DNA from: Neocallimastix lanati (nom. inval.)
Lineage: Eukaryota > Neocallimastigomycota > Neocallimastigomycetes > Neocallimastigales > Neocallimastigaceae
Direction of reading: 5' to 3'
DNA: 64,000 nt
NCBI GenBank assembly: GCA_016946835.1
Contig: JACVTC010000002.1
Coordinates: forward strand, 205,001 to 269,000
Shown here piece by piece: positions 55,524-64,000 of the stretch (position 1 is its first letter; the number at the start of each line of letters is the position of its first letter). A model generated the notes under the pieces. That model made no database searches. It was not told the DNA's origin and was given only the letters and a program-made list of their open reading frames with translations. Made by a program: the position numbers and the translations under genes.

Positions 55524-55617
55524 AAATTTGATGATATAACCATTATTTATATCATCAAATTTGAGATAATAATGGTTATATCATTATAATATATATTATA
55601 ATGATATAACCATTATT
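55524..55617. repeat. Adjacent perfect palindromes sharing one 17-mer
   Basis: ATGATATAACCATTATT occurs at 55531-55547 (+), 55568-55584 (inverted) and 55601-55617 (+). The last two form a perfect 50-bp palindrome (23-bp arms, 4-nt centre). The first sits in a hairpin with 15-bp arms (55524-55538, 55548-55562) and a 9-nt loop. Confidence 0.93.
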
Positions 55618-56228
55618 ATTTCTATTTTTATTTATAATATTAAAAATAATACTTTTTTTTCAACTTTAAATTCTCAAATAATGAGATGAATATATATATT
55701 TTTATATTATAATTATAACAATATTTTCTAATTGTCAATTCCATCATTTAAAATTTTTATTTTAATGCTTTCTATTCTTTTTTTTTTTAAATATAAAAAT
55801 ATATATATAATATATATATTATTAATTATAATATATACATTACTAGATATTATTCTTATTTTCTTGGGCTATTTTTTTATGTTCTGTATAAACTTTACTA
55901 AATAATTTAGAACATCTTTACTGTTTCTGAAAAGCAGTTAAATATTGTAATAAATTTTTTTTCGTAATGTATTTTTTTTTTTTTTTCTTTGGACATATTT
56001 AATATTCAATAATATAATATGTATATTTTAAATATATATATTTTAAATAGAATAACCTAAAAAAAAAAAAAAAAAAGAACTCAATTCAAGAAACTATAAT
56101 TTTATCTTAATTATAGTTTTATTTTAAATTTTACTTCAGGTTTATTTCTATTTTTTTAATTTTATTTTTTTATTTTTTTATTTTATTTTGTAATTTCTTA
56201 CTTTTTACTTTAATATTTATAATTTTTA

Positions 56229-56449
56229 AGTTTTATTTGTATGTTTTATTTTATTTGTATGTTTTATTTTATTTGTATGTTTTATTTTATTTGTATGTTT
56301 TATTTTATTTGTATGTTTTATTTTATTTGTATGTTTTATTTTATTTGTATGTTTTATTTTATTTGTATGTTTTATTTTATTTGTATGTTTTATTTTATTT
56401 GTATGTTTTATTTTATTTGTATGTTTTATTTTATTTGTATGTTTTATTA
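56229..56449. repeat. 18-bp minisatellite, about twelve copies
   Basis: Unit GTTTTATTTTATTTGTAT, near-perfect over about 220 bp. All frames are open because 18 is a multiple of three, which explains the repeated MFYFIC-like translation; I do not regard it as a gene. Confidence 0.95.
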
Positions 56450-56880
56450 AGTCTTAGTTTTTTTTTTTTTTTTATGAAATATTTTTTATTTTAAGATTTT
56501 TTAAATTTTTTAATTAATTTTTAAAAGGTGTAACTTTTTTCTATTTAATTTATTAGATTAATAATATATTAATAATATATTATACCATATATGAAAATAT
56601 TTTTATTAATAAATTTTTTTTTGTTTCCTCCTCAAGAAACTAAATAAAATAAAAAAAAAGGAGAAAAAGAAGTTTAATATTTGAATATTTGAATAGTAAG
56701 TGGACAAGTTACGAACAAACAATCATTATTTATTAAATATATATATCTACTATAAGATTAAAATAATCCTTTTTTTTTTTTATTTTTTTTAATATCAATA
56801 ATATAATAATTATTTAAAGAAAACCTTTTGTCTTTTCTTTTAACTATTAAAATTTTGTTAGTATTCATATTAACATAGAA

Positions 56881-57050
56881 CATTTAATATTTAATATTTA
56901 TTTATTTATTATTTATTTATTTATTATTTATTTATTATTAATTAATAAATACTCTTTTTATTATTTATTATTTATTATTTATTATTTATTATTTATTATT
57001 TATTATTTATTATTTATTATTTATTATTTATTTATTTATTATTTATTATT
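56881..57050. repeat. TTATTTATTATTTA array with inverted 18-mer core
   Basis: AT-rich array of TTATTTATTA words. At 56941-56955 it contains AATACTCTTTTTATT-type sequence, the reverse complement of the 18-mer composite seen at 16.7, 17.1, 17.3 and 40.9 kb. Confidence 0.8.
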
Positions 57051-57365
57051 TAAATTTTTTTTAATTAAATTATAAATAAATTAATTATTAATTTTTATTT
57101 AATTTATATTTAAATAAAATTATATTATATATCATAATATATACCATAATATATTGTATTATATTATTAATAATACAAAAAAATTAATTTATGAAAAAAT
57201 ATATTTGCAAAGTCATAAACAAAAAAATATAAAATAAATTATTTATTTATTTATTAATTTAATTATTTACATTATTAATAAATTTATCTAAATATTATAT
57301 AATATATCCATTTAATATATATACAAATAATAGATATAATAAATAAAAAATTTTTTTATTATTTA

Positions 57366-57407
<42 letters not shown>

Positions 57408-58216
57408 AGGAGAATCATACTTTCATATTATTTAATATATATATATATATATATTCTTTTTTAAAAAAAAGAAGAAACCTTAAAAAAAAGATAAATTTCA
57501 TAATTTTCCTTTTTTTCTTTTTTGTAAGAACTTAATTTAATTTTATAAATTATATATAATATATTTATATAAAACTTTTAAAAAATATTAAAATAAAAAC
57601 ATTATATATAATTTTTTGTTAAAAATTTCCTCACTTTAAATAAAAAAAAAAAAAATTTAGTATTTAATCAAATCAAATCAAATCAAATAAAATCAAATCA
57701 AATCAATAATACCAATTCTTTGTTACAGAAAGGTAATTGATAATAAAAACAAACAACAATAACAAAAATAAACAACATAAAAAAATATATTATAATCCTT
57801 TATAATATTCTTTTGATATTTTTTTTTTTTTTTTTTTAATATTCATAAATGTTTAAAGATTTAAAAACAAAAAGATCTTCAATAATATTATATAAAAATT
57901 ATAATTTAAATAAAAATTAATCACATATTAATATTATATTATTTTATATATTTAAATATTATTTAATATAATAAAAACATCATAAAATATGTAATAACAT
58001 AAATACGTTTATCAATAAATATCAATACAAAATATTTGATCTTTATTTTATGAAAATATGATTCCCTCTTTACAATGAATTATTATATTGGATCTAAATA
58101 TTTATAAATATGTATATATAATCAAAACAGAAAATATATATATTGATTATCTTTAAAAATACCATTATATCCTATATTCATTTTAATTTAATTTAATATT
58201 TGTATAATTTTTCAAG

Positions 58217-58759
58217 GTAAGTGATACTAAAATTTTATTGAATTATTATGATTACACATTAAAAATATAATAAATACATTTATAATAAAAATAAAAAAAA
58301 ATTATATTTTAAAATAAAATATTTATTTATAAATAGTAAAAAAAAAAAAAATAAATAAATGAAGAGAATTAATATGAGCAGTTTAATGATTAAAGATTAT
58401 TTAAGAAATTGAAAATACGCAAATACTCTAATATATATATAAACAGCTTATCAATCTTTTTTTTTTTTGTTTTTATCAAAATTGAAAATGAAGATTATGT
58501 CAATGATATATTAAAGCAATAATATTATTTGATGATTTATTGTTTTAAAAATTAATTAAACAATCAATTATTTGATCATGAAACTGTACAAGTCTTATTT
58601 TATTTTATTTTTATTATTTTACTATTTATAAGTATTTTATTTTAATTAAATAGATACATTAATTATCAATTTAATCAAAAGATAATATTAATATATAAAT
58701 ATTAATTAAAAATTGGTTTTTTTGAACTATTTTTTATGTTATTTACTTTAAAATTATAG
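58217..58759 (+). other. Probable 5' UTR intron of the G3BP-like gene
   Basis: A consensus donor, CAAG/GTAAGTGATACT, lies at 58213-58228, and an acceptor, AAATTATAG, ends at 58759, immediately before the ATG at 58760. The intervening 543 bp is AT-rich and without frames. Removing it would place the start codon at the exact beginning of an exon. The 5' end of the leader exon is not identifiable. Confidence 0.5.
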
Positions 58760-58994
58760 ATGTCTGACAAGCAATTTAGTCCATTTGAAGTTAGTTGGTT
58801 ATTCGTTCAAGAATATTATACTATTATGAACAATAGTCCAGAAAAACTTCATCAATTTTATAATAAAGATTCTTACTACTGTAATGGTAGTGAAGGTGAA
58901 AGTTCAAAAATATACCACGGACAATCTGTAAATATTTTTTTTATTTAATTTTTATTGTTGGATCATAAAGTTAGAAAATTTATTTTTTATTATA

Positions 58995-59025
<31 letters not shown>

Positions 59026-60583
59026 TTTTTAAAAATAAAAGAAGAAATTTTCAAAATAAAGTTAAAAAATATCTTCTAATAATATTTTGTCTTAATTATC
59101 TAATTCAAATATAATATATTATTATTTAATCGTTATTTTATAGGAAATTAATAAAAGAATTAAGGAACTTGAATATGAAGATTGTAAAGTTTTAGTTTCA
59201 AATGTTGATAGTCAAATTTCTAGTGGGGATGGTATTATCATTCAAGTTTTAGGTGAAATGTCTAATAAGGGTGGTGCATCTCACAAATTTGCTCAAACTT
59301 TCTTCTTAGCCAAGCAACCAAACGGTTACTTTGTCCTTAACGATATTATTCGTTTCTTAAAGGAAGATATAGAAAATGAATATGAAGATTTTGATACACC
59401 AAATGAAAATTATGTTTCACAAGATCAGTATATGGATAACCAAAACAGTAACATTATTTCTGAAGAAATCATTGAACAAATGAATGAATCATTAGTTATT
59501 GATAATGATGCTACTTTAGAAGAAAAAGAAAACTTAGAAACAATAGAAACTAATCCAATTGTTGAAGAAAAGAAAGTAGAAAATGAAACATTTGAAAAGG
59601 TTGAAGGTCCAACATCTGCAACTGCTAAATTAAATGATACTCAAGAAACTAATGGTAAAACTGCTACTCCTGAAACAACTTCTTCTACTACTCAAGCAAC
59701 TACTACTACTCAAGCTTCATCTACTACTACCGCAACAATTGCTCCAACTACTGTTACATCTAACGAATTAACTGAATCTGCTACTGAAAATGAAACTAAG
59801 AGAACTAATCAAGTTAAATCTTTTGCTACTGTAACTGCTTCTAATACATCTAATTCTCATGCCACAACTAATCATTATAAAGAAGTTCCAAAGGTTGAAA
59901 ATAAATCATTACCAAATAGTAATATTCAAAAGACTTCACAGGGTCGTCGTCAAGAACAAAAGATTAATTTTGAAAGAGAAATATTTATAAAGGATGTTAA
60001 TGAAAATATTTCTAAAGATAAATTAAAGGAAGCATTCTCAAAGTTTGGTGAAGTTAAGAATATTGACGTTTTCTACAATAGAGTAATTTTTTTTTTTTTT
60101 TTTTTTACTAAAATAATATATATTATTTCTATATATATATATATAAGCATAGTATAAATAAGAATAATTTTGAATTTTTTTTTTTTTTATATTGCAAATA
60201 TATATTTTATTATCATAAATATTTTTTATAATATATATGTAAAATTTCAAGGAATAAAATAATTACTTTTTCTTTTTTTATTTTGTAGTAAAAATTATTT
60301 ATTAGCATTCATGTTTTATATTTATTTTTATTTTTTTTTTAAATAATATAAAAAGCATAATGGTTTTGTAGAATTTGCTACTGTTGAATCTGTAAAGAAG
60401 GCAATTGCTGCTAAGAGTGTAATAATAGATGGTCATAAGGTTATAGCAGAAGAAAAACACAAGAGAAAGGGATTTAATAGTTCATATGGTAATCGTAATA
60501 GAAATGAATATAGGGATTCTAGATACCAAAGTGGAAAGAGTGGAAATTATATTAATAGAGGAAAGTCTATCAGATCTAAATAA
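58760..60583 (+). CDS. G3BP-like NTF2 + RRM protein, 444 aa, three exons
   Basis: Exons 58760-58927, 59144-60082 and 60356-60583; both introns are GT-AG and phase 0. Residues 1-135 form an NTF2-like domain: FEVSWLFVQEYYTIMNNSPE, LHQFYNKDS, KIYHGQS, VSNVDSQISSGDGIIIQVLG, EMSNKGGASHKFAQTFFLA and GYFVLNDIIRFLKED all match the G3BP/Nxt3/Bre5 pattern. A long acidic then Thr-rich linker follows (about 140-330). An RRM spans about 333-410, with REIFIKDVNE as RNP2-like strand and NGFVEFATVESVKKAI as RNP1; intron 2 splits it between the two. The tail is basic and Arg/Asn/Gly-rich, a weak RG-type tail. G3BP proteins bind RNA and scaffold stress granules in animals; Bre5 is a cofactor of the Ubp3 deubiquitinase in yeast. 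Role here is by family. A strong pyrimidine-rich acceptor inside intron 2 (near 60287) would give an immediate stop, so it is a decoy or yields a truncated isoform. Confidence 0.93.
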
Positions 60584-61309
60584 TTTTTTTTTTCTTTTTT
60601 ATTAAAAAAAAAAAAAAAAACTGTGGAATGATCAAAATTAGCTTTCTTTATTTTATATATATATATAATATTCTAACATATTTTAACATTTACATCTTTT
60701 TATTTTTATTTTTTTATTTTTGTAGTAAATAATAAATTATAATAATAATAATAATAATTAATAATAAAAAATAAAAATAAAAAAAAAAATAAAAATAAAA
60801 TAAAATTAATATACAACAATAATTATTTTTAATAATAATAATAATAATACTAATAAAAAAAAAATAAAAAATGAAATTTTATGTATTATTTCTTTCTTAT
60901 TTTTATTATATTTGATATTTATTCATCTATTTTTTTTTTTTTTTTTTTCTTTTTTTTTTTTTAAATTTTTTTATTAATCAACATTTAAATTATTTATATT
61001 TAAAATATTCATAATTTTTAAATAAAAATAATTGCTTATATAATTTATAAAGTAAATAATGAATAATTTGTTAATTTTATTTTATTTTATTTTATTTAAT
61101 TTTTATTTTTTTTTTTTTTTTTATTTTTTTTTTATTTTAAGCGATATTGTTATATTTATTATACAAAAATATATAATTATATAGTATTTATAATTTTATA
61201 GAGAAACTTTTATTATTATATATTTTATTTCTTTATTCAATTATTATATTATTTCATTTCCTATTTATTAATCTTTACTATTATAATGAATTATATATTT
61301 GAGTTAATA
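60584..61309. other. Spacer 3' of the G3BP-like gene
   Basis: AT-rich, with T runs (60931-60948, 61108-61122) and AAT words. It would contain the 3' UTR and poly(A) site of the gene ending at 60583. No further feature. Confidence 0.5.
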
Positions 61310-61324
61310 CAGAATGAATCCCGA

Positions 61325-61472
61325 GCAGGGGTGTACTCGATTTATGTATTTAAATCGCCTGCAAGGGGAATTAACTTTACTCTTTAAAGTAGATCCACAG
61401 TACTGGTGCAAAATAATAGTAAAGTTATATTTTGTGTTAATTAATAACATTATGCGCAATAGTAATGTTATT
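61325..61472 (+). other. Three consecutive hairpins in the LINE leader
   Basis: (1) GCAGG 61325-61329 pairs with CCTGC 61358-61362, enclosing CGATTT 61338-61343 / AAATCG 61352-61357. (2) TAACTTTACT 61372-61381 pairs with AGTAAAGTTA 61418-61427. (3) AATAACATTA 61443-61452 pairs with TAATGTTATT 61463-61472, a 10-bp stem with a 10-nt loop. All stems are perfect. Position at a LINE 5' end makes a structured leader or ribozyme conceivable; no known ribozyme core was recognised. Confidence 0.55.
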
Positions 61473-61981
61473 GGTAAAATTTTTCTGGTGAACATTCATT
61501 GCGGAATATAATGGTGCATTTTTAGAACATTGTTAAATAAGTTACACCCAAGAATAAGTAATACAATTTCATTGTATTTCTATTTTCATGTAGTATTACT
61601 ATTCTCATGTAAGAATCTATTGTATTCAATTGTATTACAACTATATATTTCATGTATCACGTTGTAAGAGATTGATTCACTCTAAATCTTGTAGTAATTT
61701 ATTTAACTCTTTACTAATTTTGTGCCATTTTTTTTTTATTTCATCAATTCAATCTTAGTCATTAAATACTTTATGATATTCAATTTAAATAATATACTGA
61801 AAAAAGTGCTAAATCAAATTATTTTTCAATCATTCAACAAACTACTAATTATTGAAATTATTTACTCCAAAAAGATATAAATTTATTACAATTCTCATTA
61901 TACTCAAGACTTTATAATAAAAACTGACTATTATTTTTTATTTTTTTTTAGTTATTAATTTTTAGTTTTTTTATTACTATT

Positions 61982-62137
61982 ATGAAAATCCAATATATTA
62001 GAAATAAGAATTTCATTCTAAGAGGTTCAAGGTGCCACGGTATACCAATGGAGAATACGAAACTACTCTTTATTCGCGGACTTCGATCTTGGCCAGAAAT
62101 CAAAATGAGAAGACATTTAAAGAAAACTCTGAAATGA
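61982..62137 (+). pseudogene. Small LINE frame before the main ORF
   Basis: 51 codons from ATG at 61982 to TGA at 62135: LLFIRGLRSWPEIKMRRHLK is its most protein-like part. The next open frame (from 62148) is shifted by one base and continues with VLSVKRIANFNDAFFKIKIV, which looks like the same domain. So this is probably the N-terminus of one RRM-like LINE protein, broken by a frameshift plus stop. Confidence 0.55.
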
Positions 62138-62147
62138 ATTAAATAAT

Positions 62148-64000
62148 AAGGTTTTATCAGTTAAACGTATTGCTAATTTTAATGATGCATTCTTTAAAAT
62201 TAAAATAGTAGGTAATGAAGAAGAAATAACATCTATTACCGATTGTATTGTTAATAGTTTCAAACGTGCTTCAATTAATGTTATTAATTGTAGCAAAAGG
62301 AATCATAAATACAGTTTTTCTTCACTCAAAAGGAAACATTTTGCCTTATCAGAAAAAGTGAATTCATCATATAATATCAACTTATTCACTACTTCAAATT
62401 CAAATGCAGATTCAAGTCAAAATTTAAATTCAAGTTCAAAAACAGATTCATGTTCAAGTTCAAGTACAAGCTCAAGCTCAAGTACAAGTTCATATACAAG
62501 TTCAAGTACAAGCTCAAGCTCAAGTACAAGTTCATATACAAGTTCAAGTACAAGTACAAGTTCAAGTTCAAGTTCTAGTTCAAGTTTAAGTTCAAGTTCA
62601 AGTTCAAGTTCAAGTTCAAGTTCAAGTTCAAGACTAAGTACAAGTTCAAGTTCAAATTCAAGTTCAAGTACAAGTTCAAGTCCAATTTCCAATTTATGTT
62701 TAAATTCAGTTTCAAGTTCAGATTCAAATTCAAATTCCAGTTCAATCAATTATAATAACTCCAATAATATTAATAACACTCATATTAATAATAATACAGT
62801 TAAAGAATTTTCTCTATGTGTCAGTTGGAATACTAATGGATGGAACTTTGATAAAAAAGACAGTGTTGAATTCTTTATTTCAATGTACAAACCACTTTTC
62901 TTATGCTTTCAGGAAACAGGAAATGGTTCAGGTTCTAGCAGTAAATATCCATGTCGAGTATCATTAAAAAACTACAAACATTTCTTCAAAAAAGCTAATA
63001 ATGAAATTCCCGGTAAAAGAGGACTTTATATTGGGTTTCATAATTCTTGTCAAGCCTCTCTTGAAAACAACACTTATGAGTATATTATTTCCTTGTATAC
63101 TTATAATTTTTGGAATTTCACTAAATGTTCTATTGGTAATGTGTACGTACCTCATAGTGGCCATAGTCTTCATGCTAGAGCTGCTAGAATTGAAATATTG
63201 TCGTGGTTAAATAGTCACTCTTCTCATCCTTCATTGTTGGTTGGTGATTTTAATTTTACCTACTGAGAAATTAGGTAATTTGCTCTCTAAATTTAGTAAT
63301 TGGAAAATTCTTCCCTTATGGGGCTCCCCAATTTCATGGAGTAGAGGTAATAAAGAATCTGATATAGATCATGCGATTGTCAATGATCATATGTTAGATT
63401 TACTTTCATATGGTACTTTTATTGACTTTCCCCCCCCATTTCGGATCATAAACCTTTATTAATAAAAGGTAAATGTTTTTCATCAGTTAACTCAGATAAT
63501 TCTTTCTCTCTGCCTAAAAAGACAGTTAAATGGGATAGATTAAAATGTATAAATGAAAAAGAATCAATTTTTGACAACAACTATTTTAGTGTATTAGAGG
63601 AAGTGATTCCAGATCCTAATATTAGTATTGATGATATTTCTAAGAAATTTATTTCAACTTCATTCAATATTGCTAAGGAACTTAATATCACGTCAATATC
63701 AGATGTTAGGAAATCTTTTTTTCATATGGCACAGAAAATATTTAATTTGCAAAAACTCAAAATGAAATTATATAAATCCATTAAAAGAAGAGGTTCTTAT
63801 CATAATTTAGATGAATTTGAAGAATTAATTGAAAAATATAATAGAATGTGCAAAATTATTCATCATATGTGTAATATTTATAGGAAAACTGAATACCAAC
63901 ATTGGATTAATACAGGATGTGAATATATGAAATCTCATAACCCTAAGAAAGCTTGGAAATGGCTTAAAATAACAGCAAAAGTAGATAAATTTAAAAATTT
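62148..64000 (+). pseudogene. LINE ORF: Ser-rich linker plus APE endonuclease, frameshifted, truncated by window
   Basis: Frame from 62148 with no stop until 63264. It begins with an RRM-like segment (AFFKIKIVGNEEEITSITD), then about 100 residues of Ser/Thr/Asn coded by TTCAAG-type repeats (62410-62740). The endonuclease follows: SWNTNGWN (Asn), FQETG (Glu), NVYVPHSGHSLHARAARIE and GDFN. It then slips one frame at the T run near 63255; the middle, SPISWSRGNKESDIDHAIVN, is out of frame. An eight-C run at 63430-63437 restores the original frame for SDHKPLL. All catalytic motifs of the APE family are therefore still recognisable. Downstream, frame one stays open to the edge (KWDRLKCINEKESIF, KKAWKWLKITAK), the region normally preceding RT. 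As assembled, translation would stop at 63266; sequencing error in homopolymers is an alternative to real decay. Confidence 0.82.
62445..62690 (+). repeat. TTCAAG-type hexamer repeat coding for Ser tracts
   Basis: Runs of TTCAAG and TACAAG hexamers inside the LINE ORF, encoding Ser-Ser/Thr-Ser tracts. An 18-36 bp higher-order block with TTCATATACAAG occurs twice (62490-62540). It is open on the opposite strand too, which explains the shadow frames there. Confidence 0.9.

Larger units (their letters stand above)
52805..58216. other. AT-rich spacer between the Sel1-repeat and G3BP-like genes
   Basis: A/T homopolymers (52867-52899, 53521-53545, 53580-53605), 18-bp minisatellites at 53.8 and 56.2 kb, perfect palindromes at 55.5 kb and TTATTTA arrays at 56.88-57.05 kb. 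A short minus-strand stretch at 55843-55996 has protein-like words (CSKLFSKVYTEHKKIAQENK) but is interrupted. No gene called. Confidence 0.5.
61310..64000 (+). mobile_element. Non-LTR retrotransposon (LINE) with APE-type endonuclease, 5' part
   Basis: From about 61310 base composition shifts to higher G+C and the sequence becomes structured, then coding. In order: a leader with three hairpins (61325-61472), an AT-rich stretch, a small frame at 61982-62137, a long frame from 62148 with an RRM-like start, a Ser-rich linker and an apurinic-endonuclease-like domain, then the pre-RT region up to the window edge. RT is not in view. The left boundary is set only by the composition change and is approximate. 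Frameshifts indicate a defective copy. Confidence 0.75.

Noticed and set aside
56237-56494. Repeated YVLFYLYVLF frame resembling a membrane protein
   Set aside because: Entirely an 18-bp minisatellite; no start context, no non-repeat sequence.

Overview
The window is extremely AT-rich. It has dense A/T homopolymers, trinucleotide and hexanucleotide microsatellites, 6-11 kb spacers between genes, small GT-AG introns, and proteins swollen by Asn, Ser, Glu/Asp and Lys tracts. With Ty1/copia elements, an APE-type LINE, a BTG/Tob gene, a G3BP-like gene and a Sel1-repeat gene, this fits a very AT-rich unicellular opisthokont. An anaerobic gut fungus (Neocallimastigomycota) is my best inference; no rRNA or marker gene is present to prove it.

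Layout. 1-2.4 kb: spacer with a 415-bp (AAAAAT)n array. 2.36-4.27 kb (-): single-exon Asn-rich protein built from decaying repeats. 5.05-8.71 kb (-): decayed copia-type LTR element with 163/164-bp LTRs, containing an oppositely oriented LTR end. 12.19-13.23 kb (-): three-exon BTG/Tob (APRO) gene. 13.2-21 kb: spacer with AAT-rich minisatellites. 21.10-31.31 kb (-): one nine-exon gene that I assembled by splice phase (2,584 aa, unknown function). 31.3-42.8 kb: spacer holding a second, deleted copia element (34.50-37.26 kb). 42.83-52.80 kb (+): four-exon gene for a 3,085-aa Sel1-repeat protein. 52.8-58.2 kb: spacer with 18-bp minisatellites and perfect palindromes. 58.76-60.58 kb (+): three-exon G3BP-like NTF2+RRM protein with a probable 5' UTR intron. 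61.3 kb to the end (+): frameshifted LINE with Ser-rich linker and endonuclease; its reverse transcriptase would lie beyond the window.

The genes do not form a pathway or cluster. BTG/Tob and G3BP-like proteins both act in mRNA control elsewhere, but they lie 45 kb apart on opposite strands, so I read nothing into that. I found no convincing new multi-gene system. The most interesting items are the copia elements whose primer-binding sites match a tRNA-Lys(CUU) anticodon arm rather than a tRNA 3' end, the huge repeat-built nine-exon gene, a conserved 18-mer dispersed through AAT arrays, and the structured leader before the LINE.
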